NCBI GenBank assembly: GCA_963576475.1
Contig: OY754967.1
Location: 23,585,914 to 23,649,913, forward strand
Source: Molanna angustata
Taxonomy: Eukaryota > Arthropoda > Insecta > Trichoptera > Molannidae
Direction: 5' to 3'
Length of the DNA: 64,000 nucleotides
The translations under genes and the position numbers were made by a program. Below the pieces are notes generated by a model. That model saw only the letters and a program-made list of their open reading frames with translations, made no database searches and was not told where the DNA came from. Every line of letters starts with the position of its first letter. The first letter of the stretch is position 1. Below are positions 1-11,176 of this stretch, in pieces.

Positions 1-61
1 AAAGAAGACGGTCTTTACATCTCTTCGCGGTTCTTCCAGGATGGTTTCTGGATTTAAACTT

Positions 62-245
62 TTCTTAACCGACTGAAGGGTCGGGATGTAATGAAGGGAA
101 GGGAGGCACTAAAGGGCCTGAAGGGACGGGAGGTATAAAAGGGCCTGAAGAGACGGGAGGTACTGAAGGGCCTGATGGGAAGGGACGTGATGAGGGATTG
201 AAGGGACGGGAGGTACTGAAGGGCCTGAAGGGACGGGAGGTAGGT
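62..245. repeat. G-rich minisatellite, about 27-bp unit
   Basis: Imperfect tandem repeats built on the theme GAAGGGACGGGAGGTACTGA followed by AGGGCCT. Several units differ by substitutions and short gaps. The purine bias on the + strand (G/A-rich) is striking against the AT-rich surroundings. No open frame follows the period, so a simple minisatellite is the best reading. Confidence 0.8.
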
Positions 246-1097
246 AATGAACTCTAATTCTTTTTCTTCTTAATTTTATGTAGACCTTTAGGACAGTTTT
301 TATACAAACTATTTCCTATAGATTAATCTTATTCTTCTTTTATTTTATGTATTTTTTCTTACTTCATGTAGACCATTGGGATTTTTTATGCCAACTATTT
401 ATTATAGTCTTATACTTATTCTTCTCTTTTTTATTTAGACTTTTGGGTTAGTTTTAAGTCTAATAGTCTATTGTGCAGAAATATTATTAACGATATGCAC
501 ACTTGATGAAAATACATATGTAAAAACGAATGGGATGTGGGATGTGACGATGTAACCTGCACTAGAATCTTTTCAATGCTTTTGTTTAATCAAATTTAAA
601 CCATTTATATCATCCTATTTTAAATAATATTCAACACCTACATATTTGATTTCGTTGACAATATTTAAAGAATGGGGGTTGTAGCCATTACTGAACTCTT
701 CACAACGTTTATATTCCAATTATTTACCATAGTTTAAGTCTTCTTCTTCTTCGTTAATGTAGACTTTTGTGTCAATTTTAAGTTTATCAGTCTAATTGTT
801 CAAATATATAATGCACACTTGATGAAAAAATAAAAAAACGAATGGGATGTGACCAACACTAGATCTTTTCAGTATATTTGTTTAATCAAATTTTAACCAC
901 ATCCCAACATCAAAAATGACTAAATTTTCAATAGGTACATTGGTACACATTATAATTTGTTTTCGATGATAATATTTAAAAATGGGGGTTGTGGCCAAAC
1001 CAATCTCTCTACAACGTTGATAAACAGTCATATTTAAAACCATTTCGCATAGTCCATGCGTGCAGAAATTGTATATTACTTCATTCACACTTTATCA
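246..1097. repeat. AT-rich region with diverged dispersed repeats
   Basis: No gene is seen. Related segments recur near 490-620, 660-760, 790-900 and 960-1060, with the shared phrases 'cacttgatgaaaa', 'gaatggg-tgtg-cca' and 'tttgtttaatcaaatttaaacca'. The same phrases reappear at 5540-5620 beyond the Copia insertion, and in the body of the tRNA-derived SINE at 31240-31447. This suggests several overlapping old SINE fragments into which Copia inserted. Confidence 0.5.
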
Positions 1098-1102
1098 CAA
1101 TA
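1098..1102. repeat. Copia target-site duplication, left copy
   Basis: CAATA directly abuts the element and is repeated exactly at 5525-5529 on the other side. A 5-bp duplication is the usual length for Copia integrase. Confidence 0.9.
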
Positions 1103-1297
1103 TGATGACAGAGTTAAATTTAAACAACACAGCTTTTGTATTGATATACATTTATTAATCTACAGCGGATTACATAAAGTAAAAAGGCGGGGAGATATCA
1201 ACAACAACAATGACAGAAAAAGGTTTCCATAGATAACCATGGATATACTTTATGAGATCTACATATTTTTAAGGCTGTTAAATCCATCATTCCAACA
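1103..1297 (-). repeat. Copia 3' long terminal repeat (195 bp)
   Basis: Read on the minus strand it starts TGTTGGAATG and ends CTGTCATCA, the TG...CA ends expected of an LTR. It appears identical base for base to the copy at 5330-5524, implying recent insertion or recent gene conversion. Just upstream on the minus strand (1298-1312) is the purine-rich ATCAAGGGGAG polypurine tract that primes plus-strand synthesis. The polyprotein stop codon (1287-1289) lies inside this LTR. Confidence 0.93.
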
Positions 1298-4200
1298 CTC
1301 CCCTTGATTTTTCAGTCTTAAAGCTTAACCCCATTTCACGGGAGCACTTCATGTTCTTTTCTCTTGTCACTGCCTTAGTGAGTGAGTCAGCGACCATGTC
1401 ATTCGTTGACACCTGCTTGACCTTTGTCTGACCATCCTTCACCGCCTCCTTTACAATGTGATGATGGACGTCAATATGTTTTGTTCTGGCGTGGAAAGTG
1501 TTGCCTTTACTTAGGTCAACTGCGCCTTTGTTGTCGCAGCATATTGTCACTGGATCATTTTTTGTTGGCAAATTAAGCTCTTGGTATATCTTTTTGAGCC
1601 ATATGGCTTCCTTCGTTGCTGCAGAAAGGGCCATATATTCCGCTTCAACTGTAGAACTTGCAACAGTTGGTTGTTTCTTGCTTTGCCAGGTTACTGCACC
1701 TCCAGCAATAGTAAAGACAAATCCTGTTGTAGATTTTCTGTCATCGGTACATCCTGCATAGTCAGCATCACAAAATCCAATTATTTCACTATTTCCGCTT
1801 GATGTATAGGTTAACTTTGTGTCTGAAGTTCCACGAAGATATCTCATAGCTTTCTTTGCAGCAATCCAATGCATTCTCGATGGGTTGGAATAATATTGAC
1901 ACAGTACTCCAATGATGTATGCCATATCTGGACGTGTTGCCTTGACAGTGTATAATAAGCTTCCAACGGCAGATTTATATATTTCTTCTAAATCTTTACA
2001 ATTATCCTGTGATTTGCATAATTTCTGGTTCGGGTCAGCAGGTATTGTTACTGGATTTGCTTCATGCATATTAAATTTTCTTAACATGTTTTCAATGTAA
2101 TTAGACTGATTCAAGGTTGTTATACCTTTCTTTCTGTCCCTTGTTATTTGGATTCCGAGACATTGTTTCAATTCACCTAAATCTTTCATTTTAAATTGCT
2201 CAAACAATTTTTGTTTTATCCATGTGGTCAGATCTTTAGAATTGGAAAATATTATCAAATCATCTACATAGACAGCAACAATTAGGATATCATTTTCTTG
2301 AATTATATAGTAAACACAACTGTCAAAATTTGCACATTTCAAATTCAGTTTTCTGAGACTTTCATCAAGTTTATTGTACCAGCTTCTTCCAGATTGTTTC
2401 AAACCATACATTGCTTTTTGAAGTCTACAAACTAATCTTTTATCTCCCCTTTCTTTGGAGACTTCTAAGCCTTCTGGGGGTTCCATAAAAATTGTCTCTT
2501 CTATGTTTCCTTGTAGAAATGCTACAACAGCATCTACGTGATCTATGTCCCAATCATTAATTGTCGCTAATGCTATCAATATTCTTAATGTGTCATATCT
2601 TACAACAGGTGAGAATGTTTCTGTGTAATCTATTCCTGGTATTTGTGCACAACCTTTAGCTACGAGTCGTGCTTTGTATCTTTCTGTATTTCCTAAGTTA
2701 TCTTTTTTTATTTTAAATATCCATTTGCTTTTGATTGTTTTACATCCCGTGGGTAAAGTTACAATTTCCCATGTCTTATTTCTTTGGTGGGCTAGAATTT
2801 CTTCTTCAATTGCCCCTTTCCATTTAATAGCATCGTCACTTTCTATTGCTTCTTTGTATGTCTTTGGGTATTCATTGGTATCTTCGATACTCGCAACATT
2901 ACATTCATGCTCAGTCATCTCATAATCTTTTAAATAGGATGGCATCTTGGTTGCTCTATTTGATCTTCTAAGTGTATCATTTTCATGTGGAGGTAAATTT
3001 TCACTCGTATTTTCAATTTCTCTTTCTTCAAATGTTGTTGGAAAGTTTTGTTGTACAGGCGGCATAATATTGAAGACGGTTTCTTCGTCATAGAATATTT
3101 TCTCATTTTTCTGTGCGTCATTATTACTCAAATTTTCGCAAGTATTAATAAAGTTTGTTTCGAGAAAAATTACATCTTTGGCTTCAGTGATTTTAAGCGT
3201 TGAAGGATCCATTAATCGATATCCTTTACTTTCTGTACTATAACCGACAAATATCATTTGTTTTGCCTTTTCATTCCATTTTTTGCGGAGTTGTTTAGGA
3301 ACATGCATATAGGATATACATCCAAATGTTTTTAAGTGATTGAGATCTGGTTTTTGCCCAGTCCACGCTTCGTAGGGTGTACGGTTATTTACTGCGATTG
3401 TGGGGCTTCTGTTTTTGCAATAATTTGCTGTGTAAACAGCTTCTGCCCAAAACTTTGTATCTAAATTGGCATGTGAAAGCATTGCTCGTGCTCTTTCCAC
3501 TAGTGTTCTATTGCAGCGTTCAGCTACCCCATTTTGTTCTGGTGTATAGGCTATACTTTTCTGGTGGTGAATTCCATTTTTATGAAAGAATTCACTCATC
3601 TTAGAATTTACGTATTCTTTTCCTCTATCACTGCGAATAGATTTTATTTGTTTTCCTGTTTGTTTTTCTACAAAGGTTTTAAATTCCACAAATTTTTCAT
3701 ATACTTCATCCTTAGTTTTAATAAAATATACAAATGTCATTCTTGTCTTGTCGTCGATTAAAGTTAGGAAATATTTTGATCCACCAATTGAATCGACCTC
3801 CATGGGACCACACAAATCACTATGTAGTAATTCCAACATTTCTTTAGCTCTTGTTGCTTTTCTTATTTTTGGAAATGGTTTAGCATGCATTTTGCCTTTA
3901 ATGCATGCAATGCACTCGGTGTTTTCTTGTGTATTGATAAAATTCAATCTTGTGGCCATGTTCCTTAGCCTCTGTAGTCCTGAATAACTTATGTGAGCCA
4001 TTCTGTTATGCCATATTTCTTGTGATTCTTTTGTCATAGTCGTCATAGCATTGCTTTCTTCTATATCTAGATAGTAAAGACTGTCTTGGCTCAAAGCGGT
4101 AGCTATAATTGATTCTTTGTGAAGAATCTTGCAATTTTAAGCATCAAAAGTTATGTTGTAACCATATTTCATTGCCATATATTTTACTGAAATTAAATTA

Positions 4201-5228
4201 GCCGATAATCCTGGCACATATAATACATTTGTTAATGTTATATCAAACAATTTTTTGTTTTTCCTTATTTTCAAAATGATTGAACCCTCCCCAACACTTT
4301 GTAGATTTGTGCCTGCGGTCTTAATTATTGTTGGGGTGGTCTCTTTATAATTAAACATCCATTCTTTATGAGGTGTCATGTGTCTATCTGATCCGGAGTC
4401 TATAATCCATGATGTCTCTGAATGTTGCTGTACTGCGCTTAATGCAGACAACATGCAATTACCTTTAGATTCATGTATGGTGTTATATTTACTAGATCTG
4501 TCATTTTTATATTTATTTGGGTTAGAAAAATTTTTGTTTTTCTTATTCCAACATGATTTTTCTTTGTGGCCTATTTTGCCACAAAAGTTACATTTTCCTT
4601 TGAATGGTGAATCACTAAAAGATTTTCCTTTGTGTCGGAAATCATTATTTTCAGGTTTAGCGGTCAACGCATTTGTTTTGTTGTCCATTTTTGCGTATTC
4701 TGCAAGTAACTTTTCACAGACAATGTCAGTTGTTAAAGTTAGGACACTGTTTTCAAGGGCCATTGTTAATGGCTGATAATATGCTGGCAAATTCGTTAGA
4801 ATATTAGCTGCTACTGCCTCATCAGGGTAGGTCGGTAGAATATTTTTCATTTTACTGCCAATGCTTCTCATCTTTTCTATGTATTCCTTCATATTTTTAC
4901 AATTTTCCAACTTGGTTTTGAACATTTCTTGGTTTAACGAAATGAATCGGTTTGGATTGTTGTCTGAATAAAGATTGGAAAGCCTAACCCACATTTCTTT
5001 TGCTGATTCGCAATTTTATATCTCCTTTATAATGATAGGTGCCACACTGCTAACAATTGCCGCTCTTGCCTTTTTGTCAATTGGTGCATCGATTTGGTCA
5101 TTTTGGCATGCTTCATAAAGTTCTCTGTCTTCCAAATGGTATCGCAATGTGAATTTCCACTCATCGTAGTTTTCACGACCTCTCAGTTTGTCGAAATTCG
5201 CAGGAACTGCACTTGGAACTGCCATCAT
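1287..5228 (-). pseudogene. Copia gag-pol polyprotein with two in-frame stop codons
   Basis: A single reading frame runs from the ATG at 5228 to the stop at 1287, interrupted by TAA at 5016-5018 and 4137-4139 without frame change. Segments in order: gag N-terminus (5228-5016); gag with a CCHC zinc knuckle (CNFCGKIGHKEKSC, near 4580) and the start of the protease (WIIDSGSDRHMT, near 4390); integrase with HHCC zinc region (HNRMAH...CIACIKGK), catalytic motifs HSDLCGP, IRSDRGKEY and NGVAERCNRT; reverse transcriptase with RLVAKGCAQ and the YVDD active site; RNase H with CDADYAGC and VEAEYMALS. Everything downstream of the second stop is open for 935 codons. Function if read through: copying and integrating the element. 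The two stops are the only lesions noticed. Confidence 0.92.
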
Positions 5229-5310
5229 GGATGCATTTGGTGATTTTCAAGTATACACAATTTTCAAGTGATACACGCGCGATAATTCCGCTAATTCAAT
5301 TTATTGTTAT

Positions 5311-5329
5311 GGACGCTGGGCCCATAACC
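5311..5329 (-). promoter_or_regulatory. Copia primer-binding site
   Basis: Immediately inside the 5' LTR, the minus strand reads GGTTATGGGCCCAGCGTCC. The GGTTATGGGCCCAG core is the one used by Drosophila copia, which primes from an internal fragment of initiator methionine tRNA rather than from the tRNA 3' end. The position next to the LTR end at 5330 supports this reading. Confidence 0.8.
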
Positions 5330-5524
5330 TGATGACAGAGTTAAATTTAAACAACACAGCTTTTGTATTGATATACATTTATTAATCTACAGCGGATTAC
5401 ATAAAGTAAAAAGGCGGGGAGATATCAACAACAACAATGACAGAAAAAGGTTTCCATAGATAACCATGGATATACTTTATGAGATCTACATATTTTTAAG
5501 GCTGTTAAATCCATCATTCCAACA
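5330..5524 (-). repeat. Copia 5' long terminal repeat (195 bp)
   Basis: Identical to 1103-1297 by direct comparison. As the upstream LTR on the minus strand it should hold the promoter of the element. It is followed at 5525-5529 by CAATA, the second copy of the target duplication. Confidence 0.93.
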
Positions 5525-5529
5525 CAATA

Positions 5530-6569
5530 TATAAAAAGAAAAGAAAGGGTTGTGGCCATCACTTGAACATTTTACAATGCTTAAACTCAATCAAATTTCA
5601 AACCACTTTTCATAGTCCGATTTTGCAAAATAATTGAGTGACAATATTATAAAAACGATTGCTTTTTCCTTCACAATTTTACATTCTTGGCCAACGGCGG
5701 GACATAAAAGCTAGTAATATAATAAAATTTACTCATATTTTAATAACCATATTTTAGTCAATTAAAAATATTATGCATAAGACTCTTCTTACTGTCGTTT
5801 ATCGTGTAAAATTATTATATTGATTCAAATTTCCCAACATTAACACTTTCCTTGTAAATTTTTCTATGGCAATCGCTTTTCCATGACAATCACTATTAGC
5901 AATCACCAAATGTAGCAGAAAAATTAAAGGTCGTCATAAGACAAAACCAATCATGTTTGAACTGTTTTCTCGACCAGTGGAAACTGAATAGATGCCAAAG
6001 TTTCCAGTTCACCGGTTACAAATATCATCAAATCTGATCCGATAGAACGATGTATCACATAGTAAGAAATGAGGACAAAAGGGACGAATGTAAGATAAAG
6101 AAATATGTCATTAATAGAATGAAAGTGAACACGCTGAAACAAAGCCGAAATGAATGGGATAAGAGGTCATGGTCGTCCAAAAAAAGCTTATACAACACAC
6201 GATCATTATGAGACGATGCATGAATGTCGATAAGGCGATGGATGCATTTCAAGATAGAAAAATGTGACCCTCGGTTACCCGGTTTACCCACAGGCTACAG
6301 AGTTTGTATAAATCTATAAGAATTAATAAAATATAGTAGGTAAATATTTTTACCATTTCTTCGTTTTGTCTCACTTGGATACCAATACTCGTATTATAAA
6401 TTTCTTTTGTTTTAGCCGACATAATGCGCTGGATAACTGGATGCGGGATCCAGCATTTGCAATCCGTAGTTCCTATCTTTTATGTATTTTGTCTCTGAAT
6501 ACGTAGGTCTTTATTTTTATCCCATTTACTTGAGTTTCTTGTTTGTTTATTTAATTTTGTTTGTTTAAG
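5530..6569. other. AT-rich intergenic/intronic DNA with a LINE 3' fragment
   Basis: No complete gene is seen. 5540-5640 continues the old repeat interrupted by Copia. Around 6130-6270 the sequence resembles the 3' coding tail of an RTE-like LINE: it aligns by eye to 41250-41410 through 'gacgat-catgaatgt', 'aggcgatg-atg' and 'tcaagataga'. The stretch just before 6570 is T-rich and would serve as the polypyrimidine tract of the exon at 6570. Confidence 0.5.
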
Positions 6570-8002
6570 GAAATGTATTTGCTCTTGGTGCCATGGTTAG
6601 TCATGAATATGATATTAATAATAGGTATTTTTATATCTTTTTTTATACTACCAATGTTCTTTCTTTATGCGCAAGCTTCATTAATAATTGCTGGAGTCGG
6701 GATATTGATCGGAGGTAAGATAACAATTAAATTACATTTAATTAAATTATATAATCTTAATTAATAAACCAAAGTGTCTGCATGTCTTACTGCTTGTGCA
6801 TATGTGTGTCTATATGTGCCAGCTGTTAGTTGGTAGCAAACACAATACCCAGAGACTTGAAGTTTTGTATTTGTACCTACATAGGTTTGAAGAGTGTTTC
6901 TGGGAGGTTGAACTTGTGCACTCATTATTTAGTTATTTTAATAATTAAAAAAGGTATCCCTGGAGTCCTTCCTAGCTGGTGTTGACAACGTGGTACATCA
7001 CAGCTGAGGAAGCATGGTACATCGCGTCATCGTGCATCCTGGTTCATCACGCCATCAGGCAGACGGGTTCAGGCAGCGTGTGGTGCAGGTCGCAGCTTCA
7101 GCGGTGTGGTACAACTCAGCATCAGGCAAACGGTCCAAGCACCGTGTGGTGCAGGTCGCAGCATCAAGCGATGTGGTACAACTCAGCATCAGGCAGACGG
7201 TCCAAGCAGCGTGTGTTATAGGTCGCAGCATCAAGCGGTGTACAACTCAGCATCAGGCAGACGGTCCAAGCAACGTGTGGTGCAGGTCACAGCATCAAGT
7301 GGTGTGGTACAACTCAGCATCAGGAAGACGGTCAGGAGTGGCAGCACGGCCTCATGCGGTTCCCGGCGAGTCCTTCCTGGTTGCTGGTAGAGGTCCTAGT
7401 TCCTAGTGTTGAATGTTGTTCCTTGCTGTCGAATTTATATGTTTGTATGAGAATTGAACCTGTATTTATAGTTGACCAGCGACGCATTTCCACTATGAAT
7501 TCATTGATTAAATTGTGAAGAGGCTCTTTGATTGGCTCAAGTTGGAGTTCAAGTTTCCACGACGCATTAATTTGTCTGACGATCAAAGTCTAATTCTCAT
7601 TTTACCAGCTGGTCGAAAACAAGCTAGTTAGCCCGTTTCCATCGGGCATACTTAATTTAATTAATAAATTATTTATAATTTATTATTTTGTTTTTGTTCG
7701 TTTGTTTTCACTCGTAGGAGCGGCTCCGACAACGGCATCAATTTATCCACATCCCAAGTAGTGTCCTACGTATAAAAAATCACAAGCAAATGAATTATAA
7801 ATATGATTAGTATGTAGAACCATTTATTTATACATAACATGTCATATTATTAGTAAAGATGAATTATTGTTTTTCAGGAATCGTGATGTACCTGTGGCTT
7901 GTTATTCTAAGTCTATACAAAAACTTCAAGTTTAATGTGCAAAATTCACAGAGGAGCAATTCTAATCGAAACCTTATTGCTTTTCAGTCAGTGCAGAACT
8001 AA
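6570..8002 (+). CDS. 3' exons of a small insect multi-pass membrane protein (DUF4728-like)
   Basis: Two exons fit together: 6570-6714 (acceptor TTGTTTAAG, donor G|GTAAGA) and 7878-8002 (acceptor TTTTTCAG), joined in phase 1 and ending at TAA 8000-8002. The first encodes two hydrophobic stretches, one starting LVPWLVMNMILIIG and one around SLIIAGVGILIGG. The second continues with IVMYLWLVILSLYKNF and a polar tail ending FQSVQN. The pattern of an L-[VI]-PWL helix, a glycine-rich helix and a final Y[FL]WL-V-SLY segment recalls the small insect four-helix proteins of the DUF4728 type; this family match is from memory and unverified. Upstream exons with the first helices were not located. The 1.16-kb intron holds a 67-bp minisatellite. 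No function is assigned. Confidence 0.55.
7040..7340. repeat. 67-bp minisatellite inside an intron
   Basis: Four to five tandem units with the core GTGGTACAACTCAGCATCAG, then a CGGTCCAAGCA phrase, then GTGGTGCAGGTCGCAGCATC. The second to fourth units are about 67, 67 and 63 bp. It is GC-rich compared with its surroundings and lies in the intron between 6714 and 7878. Open frames across it are by-products of the repeat. Confidence 0.85.
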
Positions 8003-8030
8003 AAATGAGAACAAGCATTGGCATCGAACC

Positions 8031-8116
8031 ATTAATATCCATCCATATTGCAATTGAAACTATTTATAATAACATTAATATCCATCCATATTGCAATTGA
8101 AACTATTTATAATAAC
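8031..8116. repeat. Perfect 43-bp tandem duplication
   Basis: The 43-bp unit beginning ATTAATATCCATCCATATTG occurs twice without mismatch (8031-8073, 8074-8116), about 30 bp after the stop codon of the membrane-protein gene, within its likely 3' UTR. From 8117 to about 8430 the sequence is AT-rich and nothing else is recognised. Confidence 0.9.
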
Positions 8117-8429
8117 AATTTAATTTTTATTTTTCAATTAGGGCATGTAATTGATTGTAAACAATTATAATTACTTAATTAAGTACATAATAAATATTAT
8201 TAAACATACTAAAATATTTCATTAATTTAATAAGTACAAAATATATTGTACGCTGGTGGGCTTACCAATTGCGTATAGCAATTTCTTCCAACCAGTCAGT
8301 TCTTCCAACTTTCAGACAGTAAATTTCAAGATGTCAGAGCATTTTCAATGTTTCAACAGATGACTCATAGAAAGGAAATATACGAATGTCTATGGACTAG
8401 TTCCATTTAACCTGAGTACATAATATGTA

Positions 8430-10882
8430 TTTTTTTTTCTTGGCTCTTCACCCGTTAAGTGTTCTCAGCCATTTAAGTTAAATATTAAATTGTCAAAATA
8501 GAGAGAAACCTAAATTATTTTTGTATATTTATTTTACTTCAATCAATTTCAATTTTATGTACAGAGTTAAATTTTAATGTCATTAATTTTGTTGAATTTT
8601 TTGAACAAAATGTTTACCTGCCTGGAATTGTAGCTCAACAATGTCCTCACATTTGTTGGCATTGGAACCCCAATCTCTTTGAGGTCGATAAAAAAGGACG
8701 GATTCCTATCGTTTATGGGGCATTCACTAATCAGTGTCTCATCACTAATCATACATTCGCAGAGACTGCTATCAATGATCCCTATTTTTTTTAAATGCTC
8801 TCTGGTACAACAGTGTCCCATGCGGATACGACGCATAACGCTGATGGAATGTTTGTCACAAGCTTTATCATGGAACCATGGCTTATTGACAATTGTTTGT
8901 TGGTCATTTTGTAAAGTCTACCCCTTTTCAGTGAGCTTGTGTCCCAATATGATTGTCATTTATTCAACAGACGGTATTTTGCGATTGGTAGGAGATCGTT
9001 TTGTGTAATATTGGGATGTGTCCGTGTGTTTCCATATGTTGCTCTCTTAGCCAATTCATCCGCTCTCTCATTTCCTGGTATACCACAGTGACTTGGTATC
9101 CATGCCAGACAAAGTTTTCTGTTTTGGTTGCATATTTCTTTATTTTTTTTCCATATATCTATACAGTAGTGGTCATCACTATACAAAAAAGGGGATTTAG
9201 AGAGTTTTTCAAGTGTACTTAAGGAATCGGTCAATATTAATGTCTTTAAGAATCGTTTTTTTATTTGCATAGTTCAAAGCCTCTATTATAGCTATACATT
9301 CTGCTGAGAATATTGTAGAATCTTTATGGAGAGTCAAAAGTAATTCAACTTTATCTGAATCACTAAATACTGCTGCTCCAGTATTGCTTTTGCAATCCAT
9401 TTTTGATCCATCCGTATAAAGTATTTTCCAGTCAGTCCATTTGGATTCAATTACATGTTTGTCTTTTAGATGCAAAAGCACCTGGAGTTATTCCTAATGA
9501 GTGGATTATGTTTGGCGGCTCAATTAAATTTTGATAGGGTAATGAGTAAACTGAGAATGTCTCAGATTTAATGAAATCCGATGAGTATTGGTCTAAAAAG
9601 GTGAGGCTATTTACAAGAGGAGGGGAGATTTTATGTTTCCAAAATGGTGATTGATTTGTGAATATTTTAAGCATAGCGATTTTTCTGATTAGAGGGTGGA
9701 ATTTAATAATATTGCATTTTAAAACAAATTTGTCTGACAGATACTGTTTTCTCAGCTCAAGTGGTAGGTCCACAGCTTCCACCTGGAGTGCACATACCGG
9801 TGTCGATTTCATAGCGCCTAATATAAGTCTCAGACCTTCAAATTGTGTTCTATCTAAGCGTTGTAAATTTTTCTTGGATATTACACTAAGTAAAAACGCT
9901 CCATAGTCAATTTGACTGCGAACGTATGATATATACATTAAACGTAGAACAGAAGGGTGACCTCCCCGCCAAGTACGGGTTACAGCTCGCATTGGATTTA
10001 GTCCAGACTGGCATTTGTTAATGATATGTGTAACTTGAGAGTTCCACTATAGTCTGAAATCCAAAGTGATACCAAGAAATCTTAATTCCGAAGAGACAGG
10101 GAGGATAATGTCATTTAGTTGAATTTTTATATGTGGTATAGAGCGTTTTTTTGTAAATATAATGGCTTTACATTTGGGAGGACTGGGATTCAAGCCATTT
10201 TCGGATAACCACGAAGAAATATTTTTGAGAGTATTATTCATAATGTTCTCCATTTGTTGGATTTTTTCCCTGATACATAAATAAAAAAATCGTCTGCATA
10301 TATCGGTAACTGTGCCGAGGGTAACAGTACATGAAAAATCTCGTGAATGTAAATATTGAAGAGGATAGGGCTAAGGACTGACCCCTGTGGCAAGCCTCTG
10401 TCGACTTTTCTTTCTTGAGTATCAATTCCTCAAATGTCGAGAATGATTTTTCTATCCAGAAGAATATTCATTATGAAGATGGCTAATTTTAGGGGGATTC
10501 CAATTCGGAGAAGTTTAGATTTAAGAAGGGAGAGAAGCACATTATCATATGCACTTGTGATATCTAAGCTTACTCCTATGACCTGTTCTTGTCTAGAGAA
10601 AGCTAAAAGAATATCCGTTGTTAAATTGGCTACACTTTCTACTGAGGATTTTTTTTTCTGAAGCCAAACATATTGTACGGCAAAATATTTTTGTTTTCAA
10701 CGAACCAATCAATTCGTTTTTTAATAATATGTTCTGTTAATTTAAGCAGAGTTGATGATAATGCTATTGGTCTGTAGTTGACACCTGAATTAGGGTCCTT
10801 TAGTGGTTTCAAAATTGGGATAATGAGTTGAGTTTTCCAAGATTCTGGGATAACCCCAGTATCGAACATTATGTTTATTAAG
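8430..10882 (-). mobile_element. Decayed 5'-truncated non-LTR retrotransposon with RNase H
   Basis: Minus-strand pieces of one ORF2 are spread over several frames. Reverse transcriptase begins near 10860 (VIPESWKTQLIIPILKP, NYRPIALSSTLLKL) and continues to about 9470, followed by RNase H (LYTDGSKMDCKSNTGAAVF at about 9420; AWIPSHCGIPGNERADELAK at about 9080), and a C-terminal Cys-rich tail (MRRIRMGHCCTREHLKK, CECMISDE, near 8800). Having both reverse transcriptase and RNase H points to the I/R1/LOA group of LINEs; the exact clade is not determined. The minus strand ends in GAGCCAAGAAAAAAAAA near 8430, a likely poly(A) tail. Several frameshifts make it dead. The 5' end is cut off at the start of a SINE (10883). 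Confidence 0.8.
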
Positions 10883-11176
10883 TAGCTGTGAGGCACCGGC
10901 TTAGAATAGTGCTTCCACTCTTTTCTATTATTGTTTTCGAGTGTCCCGTAAGAGCCGGGTAATCGAAAATACAACAGGCAACAATAACATCTCACATAGT
11001 TCAGCAATGAGGTTCACCACCCATTCTGAACGTAATGCCTTTTAGGTGAGACGAGACTGGTGTGTGGGTATACACAGATGTGTTGTGCTCCCTTTTATAA
11101 GGCAATCACACCCGCACACCTTTCGCTGGTTACCCCACTTTGTGGGATATGCCGTGATGATATGTATGTATGTAAG
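10883..11176 (+). mobile_element. SINE-like element with RTE-type tail, copy 1
   Basis: About 290 bp, nearly identical to 34637-34934: both begin TAGCTGTGAGGCACCGGCTT and end CCGTGATG-TATG followed by a 4-bp repeat tail (here TGTA/TATG type). The closing phrase 'gctggttaccccac-ttgtgggatatgccgtgatg' resembles the 3' tails of lepidopteran RTE-like LINEs. Whether the head is tRNA-derived is unclear; no clean A and B boxes were found. It abuts the truncated end of the LINE at 10882, and no convincing target duplication was seen here. Confidence 0.7.

Larger units (their letters stand above)
1103..5524 (-). mobile_element. Complete Ty1/Copia LTR retrotransposon
   Basis: A 4,422-bp element on the minus strand with 195-bp LTRs at both ends, a CAATA target duplication, a primer-binding site, one long gag-pol frame and a polypurine tract. 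The domain order (zinc-knuckle gag, protease, integrase, reverse transcriptase, RNase H) defines the Ty1/Copia group, because integrase precedes reverse transcriptase. The identical LTRs suggest youth, yet the polyprotein frame carries two TAA stops (5016-5018 and 4137-4139), so this copy is probably not autonomous as sequenced. It sits in old repeat DNA and breaks no visible exon. Confidence 0.95.

Noticed and set aside
1498..3987. Plus-strand open frames across 1498-3987
   Set aside because: They are antisense shadows of the Copia polyprotein.
7014..7406. 130-codon plus-strand frame
   Set aside because: It follows the 67-bp minisatellite inside an intron and has no recognisable protein character.
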